From assembly GCA_937958475.1 (NCBI GenBank), contig CALFXR010000069.1, positions 21,194-85,193 on the forward strand: a DNA stretch of 64,000 nucleotides, given 5' to 3'. Made by a program: the position numbers and the translations under genes. A model generated the notes under the pieces. It did not search any database, had not been told where the DNA came from, and saw nothing but the letters and a program-made list of their open reading frames with translations. Positions 1 to 8,379 of the stretch are shown piece by piece. This stretch comes from an uncultured Mesorhizobium sp. GTDB taxonomy: Bacteria; Pseudomonadota; Alphaproteobacteria; Rhizobiales; Rhizobiaceae. Position 1 is the stretch's first letter; each line of letters begins with the position of its first letter.

Positions 1-284
1 ATCAGGATCCAGTGGCAGGTCGCCCGGTCCTCGCCTTCCGGCAGGGCCTGGAAGTTGCTCACCGAATGGACGACGGTCCGCGCTCCGCGATCCTCCCGCC
101 ACTTGTAGAACCGCCGGATGTTCTCCGGACCCTTGTAGGTCGCGGCGGGCCCGACGAACTCGCCGTCTTCCGCATAGTAGTCCGGCGCGTTGTGGCCCCA
201 GTTGGTGTCGACGTCGTGCCAGTAGTCGACGACGAGCGCCTCCAGCTCCTGGGTCAGGGCAATTCGTTCGCGGGAGATCTTCAT
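1..284 (-). CDS. SnoaL/NTF2-like protein, 3' end outside window
   Basis: The reverse strand reads from an ATG at 284 to the window edge without a stop, giving about 94 residues that begin MKISRERIALTQELEALVV. The stretch DYWHDVDTNWGHNAPDYYAEDGEF, a tryptophan-rich helix followed by YYAEDGEFVGP, and the later IRRFYKWRED are typical of SnoaL/NTF2-fold proteins (ring-hydroxylating dioxygenase beta subunits, limonene-epoxide hydrolases, small isomerases). The catalytic part cannot be assigned because the C-terminus is missing. It is transcribed divergently from the amidohydrolase at 491, so the two may share the regulatory region at 285-490. The function is inferred only at fold level. Confidence 0.7.
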   Translation of the reverse strand, partial: MKISRERIALTQELEALVVDYWHDVDTNWGHNAPDYYAEDGEFVGPAATYKGPENIRRFYKWREDRGARTVVHSVSNFQALPEGEDRATCHWIL

Positions 285-390
285 CGGTGCGCACTCCGAC
301 CGCTGGGGGGCTGTTTTCGGCGGAATTGTTAGTGGAAGGGTCGGCGGGCGGCGACCGTTTTCATCCCGGCCGGCGGGACTTCATGCGCTG

Positions 391-412
391 TTTTCATCAG
401 GAGAAATTCGCG
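391..412. promoter_or_regulatory. candidate operator, TTTC-N7-GAAA dyad, copy 1
   Basis: TTTC, a 7-base spacer (ATCAGGA), then GAAATTCGC; GCGC blocks flank it symmetrically. It lies between the divergent SnoaL-like and amidohydrolase genes. Closely related sites occur at 2173-2197 and 3301-3321. The binding protein is not visible in the window. Confidence 0.4.
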
Positions 413-490
413 CGTTTTATCGCGCCCGCCGGCCGCGCACGCTTGTCGCGCCCCGCGCGCGCGGAATAGATTCCGGGCGGTACCAGACGG

Positions 491-1303
491 ATGACAATGA
501 TGGCCGACACCAGGGCGCCGCTCGTCGACGCGCACTTCCACACGTGGCGCAGGGATCATCCCCTGACCGACGAAGCCTGGCACGCGCCGCCCACCGAGGC
601 GCCGGTCGAGGAGATCGTCGAGATCCTGGACAGGCATGGCGTCATCTTCGGCGTCGTCGCAGCCGCCTCCATCTTCGGCGAGTACAACGACTATGTCCGC
701 CATGCCGTCCGCAAGCACCGGCGGCTGCGCGCCACCGCGGTGCTGTCGCCGCGGACCGACATCCACAAGCTCGAGCAGATGAAGGCGGACGGCTTCGTCG
801 GCGCGCGCCTGATGTGGGTGTTCAGCGAGAAGGTGCCGGAGATCGACGGCGGCGACTACCGCCTGTTCCTGCGACGCCTCGCCGACCTCGACTGGCATGT
901 CCATCTGGTCGACAAGCCGGAGCGGCTGGAGAACGCCATCAAGGCCGTCGAGCGCTCGGGCACGCGGCTGGTGATCGACCACATGGGCGACCTGCAGGTG
1001 CCGGACGGCATCAACAACCCCGCCTTCAAGGCGATCCTGGCGGCCATCGACCGCGGCAACACCTGGGTCAAGGTCTCATGCCGCTTCCGCTTCAAGCCGC
1101 CGCATGCGGCCGACGCCTTCGCCGAGCAGCTGCTGCGCGTCGGCGGCGGCGACCGCATCCTGTGGGGAAGCGACTGGCCGTTCGCCGCCTTCGAGCACGA
1201 GATGACCTACCAGAAGGCGCTGGCCGACTATTACCGCCTCGTGCCCGACGCCGAGATGCGGCGGCGCATCGACGAGACGGCGCTGCGCTTCTACTTCACG
1301 TAG
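491..1303 (+). CDS. Amidohydrolase-family (PF04909-type) metal-dependent hydrolase
   Basis: A TIM-barrel hydrolase of the amidohydrolase_2 family, which contains 2-pyrone-4,6-dicarboxylate lactonase, other sugar-acid and aromatic lactonases, and ACMSD-type decarboxylases. The 270-residue protein opens with DAHFHTW (metal-binding H15 and H17), has VIDHMGD near the middle (H163) and GSDWPF near the end (D228), the three family landmarks. Length is normal. The start at 491 is followed by in-frame ATGs at 497 and 500, so the true start could be a few codons later. It overlaps the convergent aldolase by 8 bases. With the aldolase, the SDR and the TRAP importer next door it may act on a lactone in sugar-acid or ring-cleavage catabolism. 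The exact substrate is not visible. Confidence 0.85.
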   Translation: MTMMADTRAPLVDAHFHTWRRDHPLTDEAWHAPPTEAPVEEIVEILDRHGVIFGVVAAASIFGEYNDYVRHAVRKHRRLRATAVLSPRTDIHKLEQMKADGFVGARLMWVFSEKVPEIDGGDYRLFLRRLADLDWHVHLVDKPERLENAIKAVERSGTRLVIDHMGDLQVPDGINNPAFKAILAAIDRGNTWVKVSCRFRFKPPHAADAFAEQLLRVGGGDRILWGSDWPFAAFEHEMTYQKALADYYRLVPDAEMRRRIDETALRFYFT

Positions 1304-2099
1304 GTTCTCGGCCCGCCGCCCTCATCGGCGGCCGGAACTCGGCCAGGGCGGCCGCGGCGGCCTGGCGCAGGAAGCCGTGGTCGCTCTGCACCATGAAGGC
1401 GGAGGCGCCGAGCGCCGCGACCCGCTCGGCGTCCGCGCGGTCGGGGCAAAGCATGATGACCGGCAGCCGCGCCTCGGCGGCCGCCGCCATGATCGGCTCG
1501 ACGACCCGCATCGTCTCGGGCGAGGTCATCGACGGCGCATCGAGGGCCGCGGTCAGGTCGCCGCGCCCGATGAAGATGGCGTCGAGCCCCTCGACCCGCA
1601 CGATCTCGTCGATGGCGTCGAGCGCGGCGAGGTCCTCGATCATGGCGACGCAGGCGACCTCGCGGTCCTGCGCGTCCATGTGCGCGGAAAAGCCGACGCC
1701 GCCGAAGCCGCCGGCGCGGGTCGTGTTGGCGAAGCCGCGGCTGCCGCGGCGGTAGCGGCAGGCGGCGACGACGGCGCGCGCCGTCTCGGCGGTCGAGACG
1801 TGGGGCACGAGGACGCCGGCGGCACCGCAGTTGAGCACGGTCTGGATCATCCAGGGTTGCGCGTCCGGCACGCGCACGATGCCGGCGATGCCGGAGGCGC
1901 GCGCGCCGAGGATCATCCTGTCGAGGCTGCCCGCCTCGAGCGGCGCGTGCTCCTGATCGAACACCACGAAGTCGAAGCCGAGCAGGCCGAGGATCTCGGT
2001 GGCGTGGCTGGTCGGCGTCTTGACGAAGGTGCCGATCAGCTGCTCCCGGGCGGCGAGGCGCCGGCGGAAGTCGCGAAAGGATGGGCGTTCGCCGGACAT
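1296..2099 (-). CDS. HpcH/HpaI-family aldolase
   Basis: A class II pyruvate aldolase of the HpaI/GarL/RhmA family, which splits 2-keto-3-deoxy acids into pyruvate and an aldehyde using a divalent metal. The 267-residue protein carries FDQEHAP at residues 47-53 (H51 matches the catalytic histidine of HpaI), AMIEDLAALD (metal-ligand glutamate) and IGRGDLTAAL (metal-ligand aspartate). The open frame continues upstream of 2099, but the family N-terminus matches MSGERPSFRDFRRRL. It is divergent from the SDR at 2352 and shares with it the dyad at 2173-2197. Candidate substrates are 4-hydroxy-2-oxo-heptanedioate or 2-dehydro-3-deoxy-glucarate types. The choice between these is inference. Confidence 0.88.
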   Translation of the reverse strand: MSGERPSFRDFRRRLAAREQLIGTFVKTPTSHATEILGLLGFDFVVFDQEHAPLEAGSLDRMILGARASGIAGIVRVPDAQPWMIQTVLNCGAAGVLVPHVSTAETARAVVAACRYRRGSRGFANTTRAGGFGGVGFSAHMDAQDREVACVAMIEDLAALDAIDEIVRVEGLDAIFIGRGDLTAALDAPSMTSPETMRVVEPIMAAAAEARLPVIMLCPDRADAERVAALGASAFMVQSDHGFLRQAAAAALAEFRPPMRAAGREPT

Positions 2100-2172
2100 T
2101 GCCGTTGCTCCGCGCAGAAGGGGACGGGTCGAGTTTCGCCCCCCGGGCCCTTGCGCCGCGAGCGGCCTTTCG

Positions 2173-2197
2173 GCCAATTTCGCCAGGAGAAATTGGC
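2173..2197. promoter_or_regulatory. candidate operator, perfect 9-bp-arm dyad, copy 2
   Basis: GCCAATTTC, seven bases (GCCAGGA), GAAATTGGC: a perfect inverted repeat in the divergent promoter region between the aldolase and the SDR. It shares CAGGAGAAATT with copy 1 at 391-412 and the TTTC-N7-GAAA layout with both other copies. Confidence 0.5.
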
Positions 2198-2351
2198 GGA
2201 GTTCGGCGGATCGCCGCGCGCGCGATTGCGGCAAGAAGGCGGGCGAGGCAGGGTCGCCCTGGCCCTTGCCGCGCGCGCTTGGGCGCGCGCCTGTCGTCGG
2301 CTCGCGAAGCCCGCCGGTCGAACTGCCGGCTGAAACGAAAGGACCCCATCG

Positions 2352-3116
2352 ATGAAGATGTTCGATCTCTCCGGCAAGGTGGCGGTGGTGACCGGCGGCA
2401 ATGGCGGCATCGGCCTCGGCATGGCGATCGGGCTGGCGGAGGCAGGCGCCGACATCGTCATCGCCTCGCGCGACGCCGCCAAGAACGCCGCCGCGGAGAG
2501 CCGCCTGCGCGAGGTGGGCGTGCGCGCCGTGGCGATACCCACCGACGTCCGCAGCCCGGACTCCTGCCGCGCCCTGATCGACAGGACGGCGGCCGAGTTC
2601 GGCCGGGTCGACATCCTCGTCAACAATTCCGGCATGAACTTCCGCAAGCAACCGCAGGACTTCACGCTGGAGGAGTTCCACGAGGTGATGGATACCAACC
2701 TGACCGGCGCCTTCCTGCTGTGCCAGGCCGTCTATCCGCATTTCCTTGCGCAAGGCGGCGGCAAGATCATCAACATCGGCTCGATCGCCTCGTTCATGGG
2801 CAGTCCCGTCGCCGTGGCCTACGCGCCGTCCAAGGGCGGTATCGTGCAGCTCTCCAAGGTGCTCGCCGTGGCCTGGGCGAAGGACAACATCCAGGTCAAC
2901 GCCATCCTGCCCGGCTGGATCGACACGCCGCTCTCGGTGAAGTCGCGCGCCGAGATCCCCGGCCTCGAACAGGCCGTGATCGGGCGCACGCCGGCCGGTC
3001 GGTGGGGAGGCCCCGAGGACTTCGCCGGCGCCGCCGTCTACTTCGCCAGCCCGGCCTCGGATTTCGTCAACGGCGCCACGCTGGTCATCGACGGCGGCTA
3101 TTCCTCGAAAGCCTGA
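2352..3116 (+). CDS. SDR-family NAD(P)-dependent oxidoreductase
   Basis: A classical short-chain dehydrogenase/reductase of 254 residues with a Rossmann fold. TGGNGGIG at residues 14-21 is the cofactor loop, NNSG stabilises the sheet, and the catalytic set is S144, Y157 and K161 (YAPSK). The C-terminus LVIDGGYSSKA is usual for the gluconate 5-dehydrogenase/glucose 1-dehydrogenase-like branch. ATG at 2352 is used; an in-frame ATG follows at 2358. It sits between the aldolase and the TRAP transporter and probably oxidises or reduces a hydroxy acid or sugar acid brought in by that transporter. The substrate is not shown by the sequence. Confidence 0.9.
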   Translation: MKMFDLSGKVAVVTGGNGGIGLGMAIGLAEAGADIVIASRDAAKNAAAESRLREVGVRAVAIPTDVRSPDSCRALIDRTAAEFGRVDILVNNSGMNFRKQPQDFTLEEFHEVMDTNLTGAFLLCQAVYPHFLAQGGGKIINIGSIASFMGSPVAVAYAPSKGGIVQLSKVLAVAWAKDNIQVNAILPGWIDTPLSVKSRAEIPGLEQAVIGRTPAGRWGGPEDFAGAAVYFASPASDFVNGATLVIDGGYSSKA

Positions 3117-3522
3117 CAGGCCGCGGCGCGGAGTGCCCGACCTTCCCGCCGGGAAGGCCGCCGCGGCGTGTCCATGATCCTTCCACCGATCGAGACTCCG
3201 CCGGCGCGGCGGGCGGCCAGCTTCGCCTGCGGTCGGGAGCGTCGACGACGCCGATCGCGCGACCTTTGCCGACCCTGCTCGCGACGTGGCGGCCGATCCG
3301 TTTTCACCTATCGAAATTCGCCCTGAATCGATTGGAGCGCGACCGGGTCATCGGCGATGGTCGTTCGGGGGAGCTGGAACCCGAGACCGGCGAAGCAGGA
3401 TCAGCCTTCAGTTTCGAACCGGCCACTGGTTTTCCCGCGGATCTCTGGTCAATGAAGCGGCTCCGATCGCCCCTGGCGACGCGGGTAGCGTCGCGGCAAG
3501 ATAAGAACTGGGAGGAGAAGAG
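3117..3522. other. 406-base intergenic region ahead of the TRAP genes
   Basis: No supported gene. It holds a stem CCTTCCC-GCC-GGGAAGG at 3141-3157 nested in outer arms CCGCGGCG/CGCCGCGG (3121-3128 and 3159-3166), which could end the SDR transcript but has no T-run. It also holds the dyad at 3301-3321 and a weaker repeat around 3417-3431. A Shine-Dalgarno GGGAGGAG lies just before the TRAP start. Confidence 0.5.
3301..3321. promoter_or_regulatory. candidate operator, TTTC-N7-GAAA dyad, copy 3
   Basis: TTTTC, seven bases (ACCTATC), GAAATTCGC, about 200 bases ahead of the TRAP solute receptor gene. The right half GAAATTCGC is identical to copy 1. Confidence 0.4.
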
Positions 3523-4557
3523 ATGCTGTTCCGAACTGCGCGCAGAGCGCTGTCCCTGGCCGTCGTGGCGGCCGCCCTGTCCATGGGCTCGATCGCGGCG
3601 CCGGATGCGGCCGAGCGCAAGCTCAGCCTTGGCGCCAACAACAACGAGAACGACTTCATCGCCGACGGCTTCCGCTTCTTCGCCAAGAGGGTCGGCGAAC
3701 TGTCGAACGGCGAGCTCGAGGTCGAGATCTTCTGGAGTTCGCAGCTCGGCGGCGCCCGCGAGATGGTGCAGGGCGTGGCCGCCGGATCGATCGACATGCA
3801 GATGGACGTGATCGAGCTGCTGGTCACGCTGGAGCCGAACATCGGCGCGCTCAGCCTGCCGCTCGTGTTTCGCGACCGCGACCATTTCGCAAAATTCCTC
3901 GGCAGCGACGTCTTCGGCGAAATGCTCGACACCCTCGCCTCCAAGGGCGTGGTCTTCCCCGACCGCGAAGGCCTGAAGGATCCGCAGATCGCCAAGAACT
4001 GGGTGCGGCCCTACGATCGCGGCCTGGTCAGCAACAAGCCGGTGTTCACGCCGGAAGACCTGAAGGGCTTCAAGCTGCGCATGTACGAATCCGAGATTCC
4101 CATCAAGTCGTGGGAAGCGCTGGGCGCCAGCGTCCAGGTCGTGCCGTGGCCGGACGTCTACACCTCGCTCGCCACCGGGCTGGTCGACGGCCTCACCGGC
4201 ACCGTCACCGACAATTACGAGATGAAGCATTTCGAACGCGCCGCCTACTGGACGAACGTCCACGAATACTTCCAGATGATGCACCCCTGGATGAGCAAGA
4301 TGACCTGGGACAGCCTGACCGACGGCCAGCGCAAGGCCATCGACGACGCGGCCCGCGATGCGAGCGCCGAGTTCGGCCGGCTCATGGCCGACGCCAACAG
4401 GAAGTCGATGGAAAAGGCGCAGGCCGACTACGGCGTCTCCATCATCATTCCGCCGATCGGGCCCTGGATCGACAAGATGAAGCCCGCGCACGCCGATTTC
4501 GAGGCGCGCGGACTGATCAAGCAGGGCCTCGTCGCGCGGATGCAGGCCGTCCAGTAA
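3523..4557 (+). CDS. TRAP transporter solute-binding protein (DctP family)
   Basis: The periplasmic receptor of a tripartite ATP-independent importer, 344 residues. It has a signal peptide of about 30 residues (MLFRTARRAL, a hydrophobic core, cleavage near DAAERK). The DctP fold is shown by the block GGAREMVQGVAAGSIDM, the ligand-loop segment LKGFKLRMYESEIP with the conserved arginine that binds a carboxylate, and a LATGLVDGLTGTVTDNYEMK block. A strong GGGAGGAG ribosome site lies 8 bases before ATG 3523. The two membrane subunits follow directly. DctP proteins usually bind organic acids; the actual ligand, perhaps the acid metabolised by the neighbouring aldolase and SDR, is inference. Confidence 0.93.
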   Translation: MLFRTARRALSLAVVAAALSMGSIAAPDAAERKLSLGANNNENDFIADGFRFFAKRVGELSNGELEVEIFWSSQLGGAREMVQGVAAGSIDMQMDVIELLVTLEPNIGALSLPLVFRDRDHFAKFLGSDVFGEMLDTLASKGVVFPDREGLKDPQIAKNWVRPYDRGLVSNKPVFTPEDLKGFKLRMYESEIPIKSWEALGASVQVVPWPDVYTSLATGLVDGLTGTVTDNYEMKHFERAAYWTNVHEYFQMMHPWMSKMTWDSLTDGQRKAIDDAARDASAEFGRLMADANRKSMEKAQADYGVSIIIPPIGPWIDKMKPAHADFEARGLIKQGLVARMQAVQ

Positions 4558-4568
4558 GGCACGATGGC

Positions 4569-5168
4569 ATGAGCGACGGAACGACGGCCAGCGTGGCTCA
4601 TCCCCTTCCCCCGGTGCTGGCGGCATGCCGCCGGCTCCTCGCCGGGATCGGGCGGGTCGAGCTCGCCCTGGCGATCGCGGCACTGGTCGTCGTCGTCGTG
4701 CTCAGCACCGCCCAGGCATTTCTCCGCTACACGCTCGGCACCTCGCTCTGGTGGGCGCAGGAGGTGGCGGAGAACATGATCATGATCTCCTACTTCTTCG
4801 GCATCAGCTACGTCTTCAAGTCGCGCCAGGAGATCTATGTCGAGTTCCTGACCTCGATGGCGCCGCTCAAGCTCCAGCTCGTCTTCTACCTCGTCGAGCA
4901 GGTGCTGACCTTCGGCTTCGCCATGGCGCTGCTCTGGCTGACCTACCTGTTCAGCCCGACCCTCTTCAACATGACCACGCCCGTGCTGAAGCTGCCGGCA
5001 TTCGTCAACAGCGCACCGCTCATCTTCGCCACGCTGATGATGGTCCTGACCAGCCTCTACTACTTCGCCTTCGGCATATGGGCCTTCGGCCGCAGCGACA
5101 CGCGCGGGCTGCTGGCCGATGTCGAGGAACGCGGCCTGATCCTGCGCCCCTGGGCGCAGGAGGCGTGA
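4569..5168 (+). CDS. TRAP transporter small permease (DctQ family)
   Basis: The four-helix small membrane subunit of the TRAP importer, 199 residues. Helices are visible at about residues 26-45 (LALAIAALVVVVVLS), 55-75 around the family motif LWWAQEVAENMIM, 95-120 and 135-160. The open frame extends upstream inside the receptor gene, but ATG 4569, 12 bases after the receptor stop, gives the normal family length. It forms a heterodimer with the large subunit encoded at 5215. Confidence 0.9.
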   Translation: MSDGTTASVAHPLPPVLAACRRLLAGIGRVELALAIAALVVVVVLSTAQAFLRYTLGTSLWWAQEVAENMIMISYFFGISYVFKSRQEIYVEFLTSMAPLKLQLVFYLVEQVLTFGFAMALLWLTYLFSPTLFNMTTPVLKLPAFVNSAPLIFATLMMVLTSLYYFAFGIWAFGRSDTRGLLADVEERGLILRPWAQEA

Positions 5169-5214
5169 TCCGCCGTACCGCCATGCAGCGCGTGAAGCAG
5201 AAGGCGCATCAGCC

Positions 5215-6498
5215 ATGATCACCGCGACGATGATGGTCATCTCCATCGCGCTCTTCCTGATCCGGGTGCCGGTGTCGATCGCGCTGGGCGTCGCCACGCT
5301 GGTCGGCTTCTGGATGATCGGGGTGCCGGCATCGGTGATCCCGTCGCGCATGATCGACGGCGTCGACAGCTTCGCGCTGCTGGCGGTGCCGTTCTTCATC
5401 CTCGCCGGCAACCTGATGAACGCAGGCGGGCTGACGGAGAAGATCTTCGCCTTCGCCCGCGCCCTCGTCGGCTGGGTCAGCGGCGGCCTTGCGCAGGTCA
5501 ACATCCTGGGCAGCGTCATCTTCGCCGGCATGTCCGGCTCGGCGCTCGCCGATCTCGCCGGCCTCGGCGCCGTCGAGATCAAGGCGATGCGCGACAACGG
5601 CTATCCGGTGCCCTTTTCCACCGCGGTGACGCTGGCCTCCTGCATGATCGGCCCGCTGATCCCGCCGAGCATCATCCTCGTCATCTACGGCCTGGCCACC
5701 AACACCTCGATCGGCCAGCTCTTCCTCGGCGGCCTGATCGCCGGGCTGGTGGTGGCGGCGTGCCTGATGCTCTACGTCTTCCTCTATGTCCGCATCCGCA
5801 AGCCCGACTGGGCGCGGCCGGAGCCGTTCGTCGTGTCCGAGGTGGTGCGCACCGGCATCGCCGGGGCGCCGGCCCTGTTCGCCCCGGTGGTCATCCTCGG
5901 CGCCTTGCTGATGGGAGTCGCCACGCCGTCGGAACTCGGCGCCATCGCGACCGTCTATGCCGTGGCGATCGGTCTCTTCTACCGGAAGTTCAGCTGGCGG
6001 AACGTGAAGACGGCGCTGATCGAGACCGTGACCATGACCGGCCTCATCATGTATCTCTTCGCGGTCGCCTCGGCGATGAACTTCGTCATCGCCCGCGAGC
6101 GCGTCGCCCATCACGCGGCCGAGTACATGGCCCAGCTCACGGCGAGCCCGGTCCTCGGCATCCTGCTCGTCAACGCCTTCCTGATCGTGGTCGGCATGTT
6201 TCTGGAAGGCCCGGTGGCGATCCTGATCATCGCGCCGATCCTGCTGCACGTGGTGGCCGAATACGGCATGGGACCGGTCCAGTTCGGCGTGATGCTGAGC
6301 TTCAACCTCCTGATCGGCATGATCACGCCGCCGCTCGGCATCGGCCTGTTCGTCGCCGGCAAGGTCGCCGGCATCTCGCCGGAATCGGTGTTCCGCGCCT
6401 CGCTGCCCTTCTTCATCCCGCTGCTCGCCGGCCTTGCCATCATCTCCTATGTGCCGTGGGTGACGGAATGGCTGCCGGCGCTGGTCTTCCAGCGCTGA
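5215..6498 (+). CDS. TRAP transporter large permease (DctM family)
   Basis: The multi-helix subunit that forms the sodium-coupled substrate path of the TRAP importer; 427 residues is normal. Family landmarks visible include ALLAVPFFILAGNLMNAGG, the loop GSVIFAGMSGSALAD, SCMIGPLIPPSI in the first half and MITPPLGIGLFVAGKVAG in the second, the paired proline-rich re-entrant loops. The start follows the small subunit by 46 bases in the same operon (receptor, small, large). Confidence 0.94.
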   Translation: MITATMMVISIALFLIRVPVSIALGVATLVGFWMIGVPASVIPSRMIDGVDSFALLAVPFFILAGNLMNAGGLTEKIFAFARALVGWVSGGLAQVNILGSVIFAGMSGSALADLAGLGAVEIKAMRDNGYPVPFSTAVTLASCMIGPLIPPSIILVIYGLATNTSIGQLFLGGLIAGLVVAACLMLYVFLYVRIRKPDWARPEPFVVSEVVRTGIAGAPALFAPVVILGALLMGVATPSELGAIATVYAVAIGLFYRKFSWRNVKTALIETVTMTGLIMYLFAVASAMNFVIARERVAHHAAEYMAQLTASPVLGILLVNAFLIVVGMFLEGPVAILIIAPILLHVVAEYGMGPVQFGVMLSFNLLIGMITPPLGIGLFVAGKVAGISPESVFRASLPFFIPLLAGLAIISYVPWVTEWLPALVFQR

Positions 6499-6534
6499 GG
6501 CCTGCCCCCGCGGCGCCCGGGTCCGCAGCAGGCC
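6499..6534. terminator. possible stem between convergent genes
   Basis: GGCCTGC at 6499-6505 pairs with GCAGGCC at 6528-6534 right after the TRAP operon and before the convergent esterase. There is no T-run, so it is only a weak terminator candidate. Confidence 0.25.
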
Positions 6535-6595
6535 GCGTCGACACGCTTCGCGGTCGGCCGACAGCGTCGCCCACAGGAATCCCGACGCTCTCGGT

Positions 6596-7372
6596 TCAGC
6601 CCTTCCGCGCTCCGCTGTCGCTGGCGATTTCCGCGACGAACCTGCCGGTCCGCTCGACGATGAGATCCCTGTCATTGTCCAGGGTCGCAACGTGATAGGA
6701 GTCTTCGAGCCACAGGATCCTGGCGTCTCGCGAACTTATGCCCTGCAGTATCAAGGGGCCGTTCGAAGGCGGCAGGACATGGTCCTCGCGCGATTGGATG
6801 ACCAGGGTCGGACAGACTATCTTGTGCAGGAGGTTGCCGGTCGCTCCCATCAGCGTATTCGCCTCCCGCACGCACCTGACCGGGACCTCCTTGTAGGCGA
6901 GTTCGACGACGCCTTCGGCCTTGATGTCGGAGCCGATGCCCGGAATGCGCTCGGGAGCATTCCTTGACAACACCAGTTCCGACATCTCCGCACCCAGCCT
7001 GCCGCCGCATCCGTTGATCGGAACGATGCCGGCGACGCGTTCGGGAAACCGGGCAGCGAGGTTGAGGCAGAGCGTGCCGCCCATCGAGAGCCCGGTGACG
7101 AACACCTTTCCGTGCGAGGCGGCCATCTCCTCGAGTGCCGTTTCCGCCGTGCCCAGCCAGTCGAGAAAGCCCGTGGTCGCCATGTCGTCGGGCGACGTCC
7201 CGTGTCCGGCGAGCCGCGGGCCGTAGACGAAGAATCCGAACCTGCGATGAAGCTCCTGGCCGAGATAGCGCATGCTCTGCGCCGAGCCGGTGAAGCCGTG
7301 CAGCACCAGCACAGCGGGCCGCCCTTCGGCTTCGAAGCGGAACGCTTCCGCGCCCTCCATGGTTGTTGCCAT
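6596..7372 (-). CDS. Alpha/beta-hydrolase, Est30-like carboxylesterase or monoacylglycerol lipase
   Basis: A cytoplasmic serine hydrolase of 258 residues. LVLHGFTGSAQSM forms the oxyanion region, GLSMGG is the nucleophile elbow, SREDHVLPP carries the acid and SYHVATLDND the histidine; PRLAGHGTSPDDM is the cap-side motif of the S33/Est30 group. ATG 7372 is preferred over the in-frame ATG at 7384, because GGAGGAA sits five bases before it, inside the longer version. It is the last gene of the ribose-type ABC operon, 29 bases after the permease stop, so it may cleave an ester-linked or acylated substrate after import. That link is inference. Confidence 0.88.
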   Translation of the reverse strand: MATTMEGAEAFRFEAEGRPAVLVLHGFTGSAQSMRYLGQELHRRFGFFVYGPRLAGHGTSPDDMATTGFLDWLGTAETALEEMAASHGKVFVTGLSMGGTLCLNLAARFPERVAGIVPINGCGGRLGAEMSELVLSRNAPERIPGIGSDIKAEGVVELAYKEVPVRCVREANTLMGATGNLLHKIVCPTLVIQSREDHVLPPSNGPLILQGISSRDARILWLEDSYHVATLDNDRDLIVERTGRFVAEIASDSGARKG

Positions 7373-7401
7373 CTGTTCCTCCATTGTGAATGCGTGACCC
7401 G

Positions 7402-8379
7402 TCAGTTCCTGCGCTGCACGGAGTACGCCGCCGCGGCGACGCCGATGATGATCCCCTGCAGCATCAGCTTCGCCGGTTCGCCGAGGCCGAGGCTGGTGAG
7501 GAGGTTGAAGCTGAACGTCAGCATGAGGGCCGCGACCGTCGGGCCGAGGACCCCGCCCTTGCCCGAGCCGAAGGTGACGCCGCCGAGGATCACCGCGGCC
7601 AGCGAGTTGAGCGCGAGATCCCGGCCGAGATCCATGCTGCCGACGCCGACGAAGCCGATGAGCAGGAAACCGGCGAATACCGAGAACAGGCTCGACATGA
7701 CATGCACGATCGTGACGACCCGGACGTACGGTATTCCCGAAACCCAGGCGGCGCGGGGATTGGCGCCGATGGCGTCGATGTAGCGGCCGAAGACGGACCA
7801 GCGGATGAACACGGCGACGGCGAGCAGCAATGCCGCCCAGATGACGAGGACCACCGGCACGATGCCGATCTTGAGGCGGGCGACCTGGCGCAGGATCTCG
7901 GGCGCGTCGCCGGGCGAGCGAAGCTGGCTGAAGGCGACCGCGACGCCGGTGATGACCAGGGTGACGGCGAGGGTCACGATGACCGACGAGGCGCGAAGCC
8001 GGGTAATGAAGAAGGCGTTGAGCAGACCTACTGCGATGCCGAAGACGACGGCGATCAGCAGCAGCACGGGCTCGGAATAGGGCAGAAGACCGCTGGTCAG
8101 GATATAGCTGACGCCGACGATGACGCCTCCCGTCGACAGATCGAGCGACAGGACGCGCATGCACAGGGACTGGCCCAGCACCGCGATGCCGAGCGGGGCC
8201 GTCTGCCTGGCGATCAGCAGCAGCAACATCGGCGAAAGCAATGCCGGGCGCATGAAGTAGGCGACAACCAGCAGGATGAGCATGGCCGCATAGGCGAAGG
8301 GAAGCGAGAGCAGCGTCCTGCCGGCCGACCGCAGCCAGTGTCCCGTCATGCCCGATGGCGATAGCGCGTCTCCCGTCAT
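7402..8379 (-). CDS. Ribose-type ABC transporter permease (RbsC family), second subunit
   Basis: An inner-membrane permease of the carbohydrate-uptake-transporter-2 family, 325 residues, about 8-10 hydrophobic segments. Landmarks are SLDLSTGGVIVGVSYILTSG (the family form is SGGIDLSVG), FGRYIDAIGANPRAAWVSGI (the GxNxxAA loop that contacts the ATPase) and AVILGGVTFGSGKGGVLG near the C-terminus. Its ATG overlaps the stop of the preceding permease as ATGA, a sign of translational coupling. With the partner permease, a double-domain ATPase and a periplasmic receptor it makes a complete importer. Confidence 0.92.
   Translation of the reverse strand: MTGDALSPSGMTGHWLRSAGRTLLSLPFAYAAMLILLVVAYFMRPALLSPMLLLLIARQTAPLGIAVLGQSLCMRVLSLDLSTGGVIVGVSYILTSGLLPYSEPVLLLIAVVFGIAVGLLNAFFITRLRASSVIVTLAVTLVITGVAVAFSQLRSPGDAPEILRQVARLKIGIVPVVLVIWAALLLAVAVFIRWSVFGRYIDAIGANPRAAWVSGIPYVRVVTIVHVMSSLFSVFAGFLLIGFVGVGSMDLGRDLALNSLAAVILGGVTFGSGKGGVLGPTVAALMLTFSFNLLTSLGLGEPAKLMLQGIIIGVAAAAYSVQRRN

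Noticed and set aside
544..1755. Long open frames overlapping the amidohydrolase and aldolase genes on both strands
   Set aside because: Arginine/alanine-rich shadow frames caused by high GC at third positions; they have no family motifs and the overlapped frames encode clear enzymes.
3417..3431. AACCGG-CCA-CTGGTT repeat as an operator
   Set aside because: Arms match at only five of six positions and no second copy was found, so it was left as a remark in the intergenic entry.
5209..6690. Asp/Arg/His-rich 493-codon minus-strand frame
   Set aside because: Antisense to the TRAP large permease; the composition is the usual complement of a hydrophobic membrane protein.
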